A stretch of 45,041 nt of DNA from Thioclava sp. GXIMD4216 (GTDB lineage: Bacteria > Pseudomonadota > Alphaproteobacteria > Rhodobacterales > Rhodobacteraceae), in contig NZ_CP149930.1 in assembly GCF_037949285.1 (NCBI RefSeq), forward strand, positions 1 to 45,041, in the 5' to 3' direction. Each line of letters starts with the position of its first letter. The stretch's first letter is position 1. Positions 1 through 11,500 of this stretch are shown here, in pieces. Under the pieces are notes generated by a model that saw only the letters and a list, made by a program, of their open reading frames with translations, made no database searches and was not told where the DNA came from. Made by a program: the position numbers and the translations under genes.

Positions 1-62
1 TGCCCGGATACTTATACTAGCGCCGCGCACGAAAAACGCACTGCGCAGATTAAGAGAACTCA
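1..62 (-). pseudogene. Decayed CDI immunity gene copy, upstream part (continues from the right edge)
   Basis: Read on the minus strand, this encodes a stretch resembling the LHSALFAAALGQV region of the intact immunity protein encoded at 4836-5558. Bases 31-53 match 5331-5353 at 20 of 23 positions. The reading frame is shifted relative to the part at the right edge, and the N-terminal third of the gene is not recognisable beyond about base 62. With the fragment at 44919-45041 it forms one alignment crossing the window ends, which indicates a circular molecule. Confidence 0.75.
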
Positions 63-135
63 TGGGAGACAGATCACTTGAAAAAATCAAAAAACCGGTT
101 AGGAGATAAGCGCATGTTTTTGCCAAGGATTTCCC

Positions 136-966
136 ATGCGCGACTGGATTGTCATCTCCACCCTTTGTTTTTCGCTTCAAACCCTCGCATTACCCGCCAA
201 TGCCGATATCAAGACTGGGGTAGATGCTCTCCAAGCTAATGATCCAGAGACCGCCGCGCGCGAGTTTCAAGACAGCTTCGAATCTGGTGATGCTGACGGA
301 GCGTTCTATCTGGGGCGGATGTTCGAGATGGGTTTGGGAACTGCCCCCGATGTAGGCCGCGCAGCACAACTGTTTCAGGCTGCAGCCGATAAAAACTCGG
401 CATTGGCGCAGAACCGACTAGGGCTGATGTACCTCGACGGACAAGGCGTTATCCGCGACTATAATACCGGTGCCAAACTCGTCTGTGACGCCGCCGCGGC
501 AGGCGAAGAAAATGGCGAATTTAATTGCGGTGTAGTGTTGATGGAGGGCCGCGGCATCGATAAGGACCCAACGCGCGCACTGACGCTTTGGGAGCAGGCC
601 GCCGACAAAGGCCATATCGCGGCGACAAACCTTTTGGCGCTGAACCTCAAGTCAGGAGAATTCGTCACGGCCGATCCGGCACGAGCCTTCTCGCTCTTCT
701 CAAAAACCGCTGAGCAAGGCAATGCGATGGGGCTCTATGAGGTGGCAGTCGCGCTGAACGAAGGTGTGGGTACCGAAACTGACAAGGTCAAGGCCTATAC
801 CTATGCCAATATCGCCGCCGCGCGGCAGCATCCTGAGGCTCCCGCCCTGCGCGACGCAATCGAGAAAGAACTCACCCCCGAACAAGTCACCGAAGGCCAG
901 AAGGCGGCGCGTGCCTGGATTGAGGCCGCGCAGGCCAAGGCCGACGCTGACCCCACCGAGAACTAA
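136..966 (+). CDS. Secreted Sel1-repeat (tetratricopeptide-like) protein
   Basis: A 276-aa protein with an N-terminal signal peptide (about residues 1-24, hydrophobic core then ALPANA). It is followed by at least four Sel1-like repeats, seen as recurring A..LF..AA..G...A...LG.MY..G.GV patterns from about residue 35 to 230. Sel1 repeats form solenoids that scaffold protein-protein contacts, here presumably in the periplasm. An AAGGA ribosome site lies about 7 bases before the ATG. The stop is 2 bases from the ATG of the short TpsA gene, so it is the first gene of a three-gene TPS operon. A role as an assembly or quality-control helper for the secretion pair is inferred from position only. Confidence 0.85.
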   Translation: MRDWIVISTLCFSLQTLALPANADIKTGVDALQANDPETAAREFQDSFESGDADGAFYLGRMFEMGLGTAPDVGRAAQLFQAAADKNSALAQNRLGLMYLDGQGVIRDYNTGAKLVCDAAAAGEENGEFNCGVVLMEGRGIDKDPTRALTLWEQAADKGHIAATNLLALNLKSGEFVTADPARAFSLFSKTAEQGNAMGLYEVAVALNEGVGTETDKVKAYTYANIAAARQHPEAPALRDAIEKELTPEQVTEGQKAARAWIEAAQAKADADPTEN

Positions 967-968
967 TC

Positions 969-3176
969 ATGCGGGGTATTCGCGGTCTTGCCGTAATTTC
1001 CGCACTTGCCTTGAGTATCGGTGAGTCTGGCGCCCAGGTGGTGCCAGACGGTTCGACTGATACAGTAGTGACGCTGGGCGCTGATGGTTCGGTCGGTGTG
1101 GCATTAGCGCCCGCAACCAGCAATGGCGTCAGTCTAAACCGTTATGATGCGTTTAACGTGGCCAAACCCGGTGTGCAGCTCGACAACCGCACCACCGCCG
1201 CACGGACCATTGTCAACGAAGTGACAGGCCCGACTGAGACAAAGATAGAAGGGCCGCTCGAGGTACTCGGCCAACGCGCCCATATCATCGTCGCGAACCC
1301 CAATGGTATTACCATCGACGGCGGGCGCTTTATTAATACTGGGCGGGTCGCGCTGACCACAGGTGCGATTGGTAGTACCACGACACAAGTTGCCCCTATG
1401 ATAACGCGCGAGGATGTAACGACCACTGTTGCCAACGGTCGGATCCATGTCCTCGGTGGAGGGCTATCAGGACAGATGGATGCGCTCGAGCTCATTGCAC
1501 ATGACCTACGCATCGAGGGGCCGATCACCAACGCCGCTAATGCTGAGGACGCTGCGATCAAGCTACGCGCGGGCAACGGTGTGACAACCTTTGACAGCGG
1601 CGTACTGCCGGGCAATGCGGCAGCCAGATGGGCAACTACGGTCTCTTCGGACAGCGCCGAAAATGGTGCGGTTCTGGTTGATTTGCTGGCGCCGGGAGTT
1701 CTTCGCTCTAATCGAATTGAAATTTTGGTAAATGGTGCGGGCGCCGGAGTGCGGATGGCTGGCGCGGGTTACGCCGATGCACAGGATTTTGTGCTGCGTA
1801 CCGATGGCCGCGTAGAGGCCGAGGGCGCCACGCTGACCGCCGCCGATGGCCTGTCGTTCGCCGCCGAAACACTCGATATACGCGACAGCACCATTACCAC
1901 TGCGGGGGTCCTTGCTCTGGCCAGCGACAACGCCCTAAACCTCACAAACAGTATGTTGCAGGCGACGACTGGGTCCGTTTCCCTGTCGTCGGGAGACGCG
2001 CTCGTGGCGCGTGACAGTGAGGTTACCGCGGCTGGTCATTTACTGATTGATGCGGATCGGGTTGATCTAGCCGCATCGGAAGAACAACACGTCTGGGCCG
2101 CACAGGGCGGAAGCCTAGTACTGAGCACTTCAGGAACCACAACCGAGGGTGACCTGACAGTCTCGGGTGTGCTGCTGCAAGGCGCGCTCGCCAACGATGG
2201 GCTAAGCAATAGCGCAGGCGTCGCGGCGGCAGGGGCTGCGACTTTTTCGATAGCAGGCGACGTCAATTTGACTAGTACCGAGAATGCGCTTGGTGTGCTC
2301 TTCGCCCCCGGGGGGGACCTACAAATCAATGCAGGCGGCGATCTGGGGAATCTGCAAGGTCGGATTATTGCAAATGGTGATCTACGACTAACTTTTGGCG
2401 GCGATCTAAACAATCGGATCAGCACCACTGACATCACCCCAGAAATTAGCAGCGAAACGAGACGCGGCAAACGCCTATGGTATACGCTGTGGCTCATGCG
2501 AGAGCGTATCGAGACGCAGGTTTATGATTTCGGTCCCCTGCTGGACGCAGATCGTAGCCCGGTGCTTCTAGCAGGTAATGGGCTGACAATCACTGCAGAC
2601 AACCTGCTCAATCAGGGTGGCGAGATCGCGGCGAATGGCGGCGACCTGCACATTACCGCGACTAATATCGAGACCCGTGGAGCACCTTCTGGACGTTTAG
2701 CGCTACGCGAGAGCTGCGCTATTATTTGTAGCTATGAGACTGAGGGGGAGGTTTCGGTTCTAGGTGGACGGATAGCAGCCTCGGGCGACGTCTCTATCGC
2801 GGCAACCGATCGCTTTGCTAACCTCGGCGGTCAAGTGCAGGCAATCGGCGGACTGACGATTAGCGCCGTCGAAGCCGAAACCACCAGTCTTGATGTACCA
2901 GTTTTGGTATCACGGCCGGCAGGACTTTATAATTTCTGGCGCTCAAAAGCTGCATGGATCTTTTTGCGTGACCAGTTCGGCACACTGATCGCAGAAACTG
3001 GACAATTGCACATTGCGAGTTCCACCCCTCTGCGCATCGACGGCGGCGAGATCGCGGCTGGCGGTGAGATCGTTCTCGACGCTGGAAAAGATCTGGTGCG
3101 CGCACCGGGTATTACCTCGCAAGCGCTTAATCACAGGGTCGGTCTGCTCCGCAAGTTGCCGTTGATCAATGACTAA
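969..3176 (+). CDS. Short TpsA exoprotein (filamentous haemagglutinin-type)
   Basis: A 735-aa protein with a signal peptide (about residues 1-22) and the TPS secretion domain. The domain has the diagnostic NPNGI motif at about residues 111-115, inside a V.NEVTGP...GP.EV.G..A..I.ANPNGI region typical of FhaB/HMW1/CdiA proteins. The rest is beta-helical, with repeated GG.I.A.G...I.A patterns. It is short for the family and shows no VENN-type motif or recognisable toxin domain; it ends shortly after the last repeats. It is probably exported by the TpsB encoded next, whose ATG lies inside its last codons (8-base overlap). Function could be adhesion or a truncated relative of the giant exoprotein at 5558-14593. 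Confidence 0.9.
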   Translation: MRGIRGLAVISALALSIGESGAQVVPDGSTDTVVTLGADGSVGVALAPATSNGVSLNRYDAFNVAKPGVQLDNRTTAARTIVNEVTGPTETKIEGPLEVLGQRAHIIVANPNGITIDGGRFINTGRVALTTGAIGSTTTQVAPMITREDVTTTVANGRIHVLGGGLSGQMDALELIAHDLRIEGPITNAANAEDAAIKLRAGNGVTTFDSGVLPGNAAARWATTVSSDSAENGAVLVDLLAPGVLRSNRIEILVNGAGAGVRMAGAGYADAQDFVLRTDGRVEAEGATLTAADGLSFAAETLDIRDSTITTAGVLALASDNALNLTNSMLQATTGSVSLSSGDALVARDSEVTAAGHLLIDADRVDLAASEEQHVWAAQGGSLVLSTSGTTTEGDLTVSGVLLQGALANDGLSNSAGVAAAGAATFSIAGDVNLTSTENALGVLFAPGGDLQINAGGDLGNLQGRIIANGDLRLTFGGDLNNRISTTDITPEISSETRRGKRLWYTLWLMRERIETQVYDFGPLLDADRSPVLLAGNGLTITADNLLNQGGEIAANGGDLHITATNIETRGAPSGRLALRESCAIICSYETEGEVSVLGGRIAASGDVSIAATDRFANLGGQVQAIGGLTISAVEAETTSLDVPVLVSRPAGLYNFWRSKAAWIFLRDQFGTLIAETGQLHIASSTPLRIDGGEIAAGGEIVLDAGKDLVRAPGITSQALNHRVGLLRKLPLIND

Positions 3177-4833
3177 AACTGCATTTTTCGCCCTCGCGGT
3201 ACTTCTATGGGCTGGGGTCGCTACCGGCCAGCAGGCCGATCCACTGCTCGAGGACCATCGCCAACGCGCGCTCGAAGAGCGAACCAATGCGCTTGGTACG
3301 ATGGTCGAGCGCGGCGCAACTCCAGATCCAGGTCCGGCACAAGCACGTGGCGGCCCCTGCTTTTCAGTCGACACGATTACTATTGAGGGTGTCACTCTTT
3401 TTCCGCCCGCACAAATTGAGGCCATGACCGCCCCCTATGCGGGACGCTGCCTCGAGGGTGCGGACATTCAGGCGCTGATCCGAGGGTTGAACGCGCTCTA
3501 CGCCGATCGTGGGTATATCACCTCACGGAGCTATATTCCGGCGCAGAACCTCGGCGGCGGGTCGCTAATATTAAGCGTGCTCGAGGGCCGTGTTGAGGAC
3601 ATATTCCTCGTCCAGAGCGGCGCGCAGGTCACCGGGCCGCGGGCCGAGCGGCTCCTGGGCAGTGCCTTCCCAAAAGCACGGGGAGGCCTGTTCCAATTAC
3701 GGGATTTCGAGCAAGGCCTTGACCAAATGAACCGCCTGCGATCGGTGGAAGCGACTTTACAGTTGCAGCCCGGCGCCGAACCTGGTGGATCTTTTGTCGT
3801 GGTGCAGCGCGAACAGGCTGATCGCTTTCGCGGCTGGTTGCGATTTGATGACTTAGGTGGCGAGAGCACAGGGCGCAATCGGATCTCGCTCGATCTTGAG
3901 CTCGACGATATGCTGGGGTGGAACGACAATTGGGGCTTTGGCTATACCGGTAGCCAGAATACCAATGCGCTCAGCCTCTATGGCTCGGTACCTAGGGGCT
4001 ATTGGACATTTGGGATGAGCGCAGGGTATTCGGAATATCTGACCCCCCTAAGCCCGAGTGCGGAGCTTTTCGGCACCACGATTGAGGGCGGAATAGAGGC
4101 GCGCCGGATGCTCAAGCGTGACCAGTTCACCACTACCGAGGCCCGTGTCGCGCTGAACCTGCGTCGCGCAGATCGCTTCGTGAATGCAGCTAGGCTTACT
4201 CCGCAAGTACTCAGCACATTCGAGATCGGCGCAACTCATATGCGCCTTAGTGCCGGAGCGCGGAATTCCTTTGATGCGACACTGCGCTTTGGCCTAGATG
4301 CCTTTGGCGCCAACAGTGACGATCCAACCGCCGTTGCAGGTACACCGCAGGCGCAATTTGCCGCACTGTCCTTCGGCTGGCAACGGCAGGGCGCACTCGG
4401 TTCACTCGGTACGATGGTCAACGACCTGCGTGGTCAGCTCTCGGCTGATGCGCTTTATGGCTCTGAGCAGATCGCATTCGGGTCCTATTCCACGGTGCGC
4501 GGTTATTCCGAGACGGCCGCGGCAGGCGACAGTGGGGTCTATATCCGCAATGATCTCTATCTCGACCAATCGATCTGGTCGCGCGTTCTGCCGGAAAAGA
4601 TTATCCCAGCTCTGGCGGGCGGCTTTCAGCCGCACCTGTTCCTCGATATGGGCGTCGCTTGGGACCGCGGGAGGCATAGCCGCGAAACCGCCGCAGGCGC
4701 CGGGCTCGGGATCTCGTGGTTTTCAGACCGGATAACACTGGGTGGGCTAATCGGCGTACCGATGATCGACGAAAACCACGTAAAGATCGGCGATCCGCTG
4801 ATGCAGGTCCGGCTGGATGTGAAGGGATGGTAG
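3169..4833 (+). CDS. TpsB outer-membrane transporter, FhaC/ShlB/HecB family
   Basis: A 554-aa protein of normal family length. It has a signal peptide (about residues 1-21, ending ATGQQ), then a periplasmic POTRA region (about 60-210; F.V..I.IEGVTLFPP and later the GG.L.LSVLEGRV segment), then a C-terminal beta-barrel of alternating hydrophobic residues. The conserved VRGY motif of loop L6 is at about residues 443-446, and the chain ends in an aromatic residue (W), as outer-membrane barrels do. TpsB proteins recognise the TPS domain of TpsA and thread it through the outer membrane. It is translationally coupled to the short TpsA by an 8-base overlap. As the only TpsB in the window, it may also serve the giant CdiA-like protein; that is inference. 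Confidence 0.92.
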   Translation: MTKTAFFALAVLLWAGVATGQQADPLLEDHRQRALEERTNALGTMVERGATPDPGPAQARGGPCFSVDTITIEGVTLFPPAQIEAMTAPYAGRCLEGADIQALIRGLNALYADRGYITSRSYIPAQNLGGGSLILSVLEGRVEDIFLVQSGAQVTGPRAERLLGSAFPKARGGLFQLRDFEQGLDQMNRLRSVEATLQLQPGAEPGGSFVVVQREQADRFRGWLRFDDLGGESTGRNRISLDLELDDMLGWNDNWGFGYTGSQNTNALSLYGSVPRGYWTFGMSAGYSEYLTPLSPSAELFGTTIEGGIEARRMLKRDQFTTTEARVALNLRRADRFVNAARLTPQVLSTFEIGATHMRLSAGARNSFDATLRFGLDAFGANSDDPTAVAGTPQAQFAALSFGWQRQGALGSLGTMVNDLRGQLSADALYGSEQIAFGSYSTVRGYSETAAAGDSGVYIRNDLYLDQSIWSRVLPEKIIPALAGGFQPHLFLDMGVAWDRGRHSRETAAGAGLGISWFSDRITLGGLIGVPMIDENHVKIGDPLMQVRLDVKGW

Positions 4834-4835
4834 TG

Positions 4836-5558
4836 TCAGGCTAACGGAATAATCCGATCCGCTGCGGCCTTGAGTTCACACAAATACCGGTCATGCGCAG
4901 GAGCAATGGGATAATCCCATGCCGCACGCAAATCGGTTACAGCATTACGATTACCGCGCATAAGATCAAGAACGGCGAAAGTCACCTGCGGGCCAAGTCG
5001 ATGGCTTGCAAAGGGATAATGCAACTCAAGCCGCGTGGGCAGAGAGGCTAGGAAGTTCCGCTCACTTGTCAGGTCATACTTGTTCCGCACGACCGTAAGG
5101 GCAGCGTCTAACACCAGATCAAGATAATCCGGAAGCTCCTCGGTCTGGAAATATCCCATTTCTGCGGACACCTCCGGATAGTCTATGTCTATGAAACTTG
5201 GCGTCCCGTATGAAAAGTACCTTTCACGTAACTTAGCTCCCACGACGGGACCGATAAACGACCAGCTTTTTAGGCTAAAATTTATCGGCCCCTCCAAAGG
5301 CTTTTCGAAAACCTGTCCCAGCGCTGCGGCGAAAAGCGCACTGTGTAGATTAACCTTTGGCTGGCTAAGACATATCAGACCGCGCTCGATATAGGTGAAA
5401 CTAGGTGTCACCACGAGGTTAATACCAGCGCAAGGCTGCTGCACAAAGCTCGAACCACCGCGTAGATAACGCCAGTTCTCCGCTTTTTTCCCTATAGCGT
5501 ATTTAGCACAGATACTTTGAACCTCTGCCTTGAGATGAGATTTCATCGTGGCCCCCAT
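4836..5558 (-). CDS. cdiI: Putative CDI immunity protein, cognate to the CdiA-like toxin tip
   Basis: A 240-aa soluble protein with no signal peptide or membrane segment and no domain I recognise. The call rests on position. Its ATG overlaps the TGA stop of the giant CdiA-like gene, the usual place for an immunity gene, and a decayed paralogue spans the window ends (44919-45041 and 1-62), as expected for orphan immunity copies. Translation may start at the first Met (5558) or at the fourth residue (MKSH), where GGGGG lies upstream as a possible ribosome site. It converges with tpsB, 2 bases apart. It would bind and block the C-terminal toxin domain. Toxin pairing is inferred, not shown. Confidence 0.6.
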   Translation of the reverse strand: MGATMKSHLKAEVQSICAKYAIGKKAENWRYLRGGSSFVQQPCAGINLVVTPSFTYIERGLICLSQPKVNLHSALFAAALGQVFEKPLEGPINFSLKSWSFIGPVVGAKLRERYFSYGTPSFIDIDYPEVSAEMGYFQTEELPDYLDLVLDAALTVVRNKYDLTSERNFLASLPTRLELHYPFASHRLGPQVTFAVLDLMRGNRNAVTDLRAAWDYPIAPAHDRYLCELKAAADRIIPLA

Positions 5559-8500
5559 CAGTTGATCCTGCGCAGTACCACAACATTGCTTGGAACAGTG
5601 GTACCCGAGTATTGTCCGGCAGCAACGACTTCACCGCCTGTAACCTGATACTCGTATACGCAGGCCTGATTACACGTCAATCCAGCGCCTCCGGTCTTTA
5701 CTTCGATGGTCAAGGCACCGCTAGCGTCAAAGGTGACCGGCTCGGTCAGCACATTGCCGTAAATATCTTCGGCTCGATAGCCATTCGGCACCGTGAAGGT
5801 TGCACCTGGTTTCTGCTCGAAGGCGATAATATCGGTGCGCGCGCGCGTCCCGTCCGGAGCGATAAGCGTGACCTCCCGTTCGGTCCTTGCGCCACCAGCC
5901 ACCAGATAGGAATCGAGATCTTTGACAGCGGTATTGTGATTTGCCTGGATTACGGCGAAGTGCTCACGTGCGGCTATATACTCAGCCACAGAACGTGGCA
6001 CCTCGCCTTTCGCTTCTTTACGCGCGACATAAGTCGCATATTCTTCAGCAGTAACAAAGGTATTGTCGAATAGGCGCGCTTCACTCAGTGCTCCACTCAG
6101 CGTCGAACCAGGACCAACTGCGGTTGCACAGCTCACCAAGTCACCATCGGCGCAGGCCGCAAGATCCGCAACCCCAGTGGCTAGCTCGGCCGAAATCGCT
6201 GCGCGTCCAAGTAGGCCACTGCAGACAGGTGATGCCGTGCAGGCTGCCATCAGACGCGCTGCCACAACCGGTGATAGCGCCACAGCTCCGCCAGCGAGCA
6301 CACGTGTCCAGAACTCCTCAGGGGTAACTTCGCTTAGGGTCTCGGCCACAGAAATGACCTGAAGCTCAGCGGGTTGCGAAGCAATATAAGCGCGATCCTC
6401 GTCGGTAAGCGGCAAGAGCTCAAGTACACTTGCGCCATAGTTAGCTGCCCCGGACGCCACGATACGATTTCGCAGAGCAACACTCAGGTCACTATCCTCG
6501 TGCAGGAGTTCCGCGCCTGTAATTAGGTCGTTCGCAGTGTCGTATGTAAAGCCTTTGATACAAACAGGGTCGTAATTACAATCAACGATCAGGGCCCGAT
6601 CATTCGCCTCGCTTCGCTTCGCAAGAAAATCGACCACCCGTTGGTCGCAGACCTTCTCGGATTGGTTTACGCGGCATTCCGCATTAAGCGCCTCCGCCTC
6701 CTCGACGTCTTTATGCGTCAGATAATTATTTACTACGGCTGACTGCGCGAGCGTCGAAGCAAAGCTGACGTTAACCGCTTTGCCATCCGACCAGAAGAAC
6801 GATGCCCAAGCGCCGACCACAGGGGCTAAGTCAAGTTTCTGCTGATCAGTCAGCCCTGACCCAGCCAATACCGACGAGCTAGCCCCTGCAAAGAAACCAG
6901 AGGCGCAATTACCGTCCATGACCTCCATTGCGACGCAGCCGAACCCGCCGTGCAGAAGCATATGCGGCAGCGAACCTTCCCAGTCGCCCTGCCCCGCACC
7001 AAGCTCACCGATGCCGAATTGCAGCACGCCCATCGTCTCGGTCACCAAGAAGGTTCGGCCAAGATCGTCGAGACCCTCGAAGAAATCCTGCCCGTTTAGA
7101 ACGTTGGTCACTCCGTTCGAGACAATCCGATCGCCAAGCCGGTCGAGCAGCTGTCCGGGCGAGAAATGACCTTGCAGATCATTGACAAAGGGGCTCGTAT
7201 CGCTCGCGCCAAGCAGGTCGCCGAGATCGATCTTTTGCGTCAGATAGGTGTTGATCGACGCACCCGCACCCGCAAGTATCGCGCCACGCAGGATCATATC
7301 CATGTCGATATCGCCAGTGATTGTCCCGCCGATGACGCCGGTGATAGTACTCGACAGGGCCGCATTGAAGCCCGAGGCGAACACTCCTTGCAGCCCGAGG
7401 CTTCCACCCACTCCGCCCGTCAGATAGGTCACGGTGATCGAGAGTAGTGCCTGGAAGGCGGGAGTCAGCTGGACCTGCTTGTCATACCAGCTGTGATCAC
7501 GCAGCAAGATCGTGTCGTATTGCGCATCATAATCGCGCACCAGCGTATCGAGATAGGAGAATTGCGCCCCATCGGCTGCGGTAGGCAACACGAAGGCCCG
7601 GGTGAACTGATCCGCAACCGCCTTGGTCGCATCAGCCGCCGCGTTTGCCTGGCTCGTGGTATAGAGCTCGGGCAGAATGTCCGAGAAATCATGCGTGCCA
7701 ATAGCGGTAACCAGCTGATCGTTCAGCGTCGCGCCACGGGCGCCTTGGATATGTACCTCGCCGCCGAGATCATATTCGATGTTCGGCGCAAAGATCTGCG
7801 GCAGCTCGGCCGTCTCGCGCTCGAACCCCTCCTGAATCGTGGTGATCGTGATCAGGTTCTGCTTCTGGGTAAAACTACTGGAGGCAGTGGAATTGATCGC
7901 AGCCTCAATGATGAGGTCATTAGCCGCGCTCAAACGGACGGTGGTACCGGAGAGGGTGCCGCCGGTAATCCGCAGGTTCTGACTGGACGACAGTGTTAGA
8001 ATTTCGTCTGCCAACAGGTTATTGCCGGTTTGCAAAATACCGGTTTCGGTATGGGTCGAGCTACTCTTACGATAGGTAATGCCAAGCCACGAGCTGCGTG
8101 TGCGAGTACTCGCGCTCATGGTGTTGGTTTCAGCATAGGTGCCAAGCCAAATCGAGCCGACCCCTGAACGGGTGCTGACCGTAACCGATTTCGCGCTCAT
8201 CTCGGTGCCAGCGGATAGGATCGTATAATCTTCGGAATCTAATGTCGCTGCGCTGGAGATCGAGATCGTACCATTCAGCGCCTTCAATGCCGTACGCTTA
8301 TAGACATCACGGTCGGCGTCGTAAGTATAGGTCTTAGTCGTTTTCTTGCCCCACCATTTACGTTTCGTGGTGGTCTTGTCGTAATGATAGACCCACTCAC
8401 CGGGGGCTGCGATCATCATCACAGTGCCCGCCAGTGATTGGACCGTTAGATCGCCGTTACTCGAGGTGATCTGGCTGCCGATTAGCTCTATATTGCCTCC

Positions 8501-11500
8501 CGCCGACAACGAGACATTACCCGCGGCGGAGAGCTGGTTCTCGTAGGCGCGCAGTTCTTCAAGATCAATGCGGCCCCAGTCATGGCTTGTCGAAATCCGC
8601 GCCTGATAGATCGAGTTATCAAAAGCCCACCCAACATATTCAGGGCGCTCGCTCCCATCATTCACCAGATACATCGGCTGGCTGATGAGCCTGCCCTCAG
8701 AGACAATGGCCAGATCGCCGCCCGAACGGATCTTACCAGAAATCAGATTGATCCCGGCGATCACCGTATCAAAATTCGCGGGCAACTTATTGGCGTTGGC
8801 AGCAGCATATAGCGTAATACCGCCCCCGCCACTTTGCAACGTACGCCCATCGGCGCCAGCAGTGGCCAGATCCCACCAGTCTCCACTGAGGTTACTCAGA
8901 CGGCTCGCGTTATTAGCGCGCCAAGAAAATGGATCGAATTCGATCAGGATACCACCGCCGGCAGAGTAAGTGATACCGCTGGCAATAACCACATGGTCAC
9001 GCTGCCACAGGCTGTTGTAAGCGCTCAGCGTCAGCGATTTAAGCGCCAACGCACCGGCGTCGTTGTAAGCGGCAAAGCGGTGATCACCAGTCACCGCGAT
9101 TGTACCCGCAAAAACCGTAACATTATACGGCACTTCGCGGCCAAACCAATCGGAAGTGTAGAACCAGCCATAGGTTTGCATCAGCTCGAGCTTATTACCC
9201 GGGTTCAGCGTCACCCCGCCATAATTCTTCAGATATCTGCTCGCCTCGAGATGCACCAACGAACCTGCGTTCAGCGTCAGGTTCTTCAAGCCGATATTTT
9301 GTCCGGCTTGAACGTAAATATCCTTGCCGGCAGTGATCTGACCCGCCAGCAGGATATCACCCTGATCTGCGATCAGTGCAATCGACCCAGTGGCATTAAT
9401 TGGGCTCGATTCGTAGAGGTGCCAGCCGCTTCTTGTATCAATGTAGGTAGCGATTATGCCCACTAAAGAATTAATTCTGTCGGAATAGAGCTGTCCGATC
9501 TCAATATCGCCGACAGTCGTTAGCTCGTCGATGTCTTGGCTGAGCGAACCGAAGCTGCCTAAACTACCCTCACGCAGCTTGACATAGAGATCGTTCTGAT
9601 TCGGATCGAAGGTACCTAGCTTGGCATTCGTGCGCTCAAATACATAACCGCTTGCGAGAGTGGTGCTGCCAGTCCAAGGCGTCGATCCCTCATAACGCAG
9701 GATATCATCAGCAATAACTGTCGTCGAAACTGAGCCCTTGAAGACCTTGGCCGCCGCGTAGACATCGTCTGCGGCCTCAACGTAAAGCGCTTTAGTGCTC
9801 AATGTGCCGCCGACACTGACATCGCCCGCCCGCGCGACAAGGCTAATCGCATCGGTGACCGTGGCGCCCCCATGAAGTAAGACATTATTGGCATTAACTA
9901 CTATCTTTCCGCCCGAGGTCAGCTTGGTGAAGCTCTCGAACCGGCCGCCATCTGCAAGAATCGAAATTTCCTGCCCATAAATAGCGCCATAGTTGGTAGT
10001 CGTGCCCCCTGAATGCAAACTGAGATTTTGCCAGCCCGAAATCTCGCCATAGTTGGTCAACCAAGTGTCGACTGCTATCGTCGTTTGGTTGCCCTTTAGA
10101 ACGGCGGTGACCGTGCTTGTGGTGACGGGATTATAGTTCGAGAGCGCATTGGCCGAGATCGTTAGCAGCTCCGTGCCGTTGATCAGGTTCTTGTTGTAGA
10201 GCGTCTTAGCGACATCGATATAGACCTCGGGGCCTCTGATTATGCCGAGGTTCTCCAGATCGCTCGCCCGCGATTGCAGGCCGATTGTGTCGCGCGCCTC
10301 GATAATCGCACTGGTAGCATTGGTGATCTTATCGTTGAGCGAAAGCTTCAGCTCTGCGCCGCGGATCGCGCCAGTATTGCTCAGCCAACTCTGTCCTGCG
10401 ATATAGATTTCTTCAGAATAAAGTGCGTTGCTGGTGGAGCTGTAGCCTAGAGAACCTGCATTGGTAATGGCTCCCGTTGCCGAGACAGAAATGATATCGC
10501 CATAAATCGCCGCGCCTTCAGCGTTGGTGAACGCCCCAGTCACATCGAGATTGACTAGTTCCGAACCGCGCAGCGTGCCTTTATTGGTCAAAGTGCCGGC
10601 GTTCAGGTCCATTTTATCGGCGCGGATCACACGGTCGGTATCATTGACCATCTCGCCGATCACGTTGACATAAAGATAACCGCCCAAAACATCGATCAAG
10701 CCGTCGGTGTTGTTGTACAAACTCGCTGCATCGAGGCCGAAGTAGGTTTGCGCACGGAACTGCCCTTGGTTGTTTAAGCTCCCTCCGATATCCCCGAAGA
10801 ACCCATAGGTATCCACCTTGCCCTTATTTGAGAAATAGGTATCGAGGTTGCTCCCGAGCGAAACAGTTTCAATCGTCGCGCCTGTATAATTGCTCAATGA
10901 GCCCGCGCGTATGTCAATCTCATGTGCGCCAAAAAGCGTGCCTTGATTGTGAAGATAACCACTCAGAGTGGCTCGCAGATCTGTTGACTGGATACTGGAA
11001 TCGACGGCATTCGTTAAATTCGCAGCGGTCACGCGAATACTATTTGCTGCCTCCATCTCGCCGATGTTGGTCATATCTCCGGTGGTCGAGATTGTAATTT
11101 TGTCGGTAGCCGATGTCAGCGCGCGTGTATAACCCGTTCCAGCGGTCGCAGTCAGCTCGATCGCGTTGGAAAATGCGTTACCCTTAAGATCGAACCTGCT
11201 GGCAGCGACCCTAAGTAAATTTCCTGCCACAAGTTCACCGCTGAGCGACGCCGCGCTGGTCCCGGTCAGGATTACATAATCAGTCGCCGAGATTGCCGCC
11301 GTACCAGCGGTGGTAATCGTCGTGCCCGTCAACTGGACCTTATCACCGGTCAGCACGCCCGACACTGAAATTGCGCCGTCCGCAGTCACCCCAAGTTTCT
11401 GCCCCGATGCCAGAAGACTGCCAGCTACGGTCGAAAAGCTACCCGCGATTAAGCGCAACTCGCCTGCCGCGTAGAGCGATCCATATATTGAGGTCGCACC

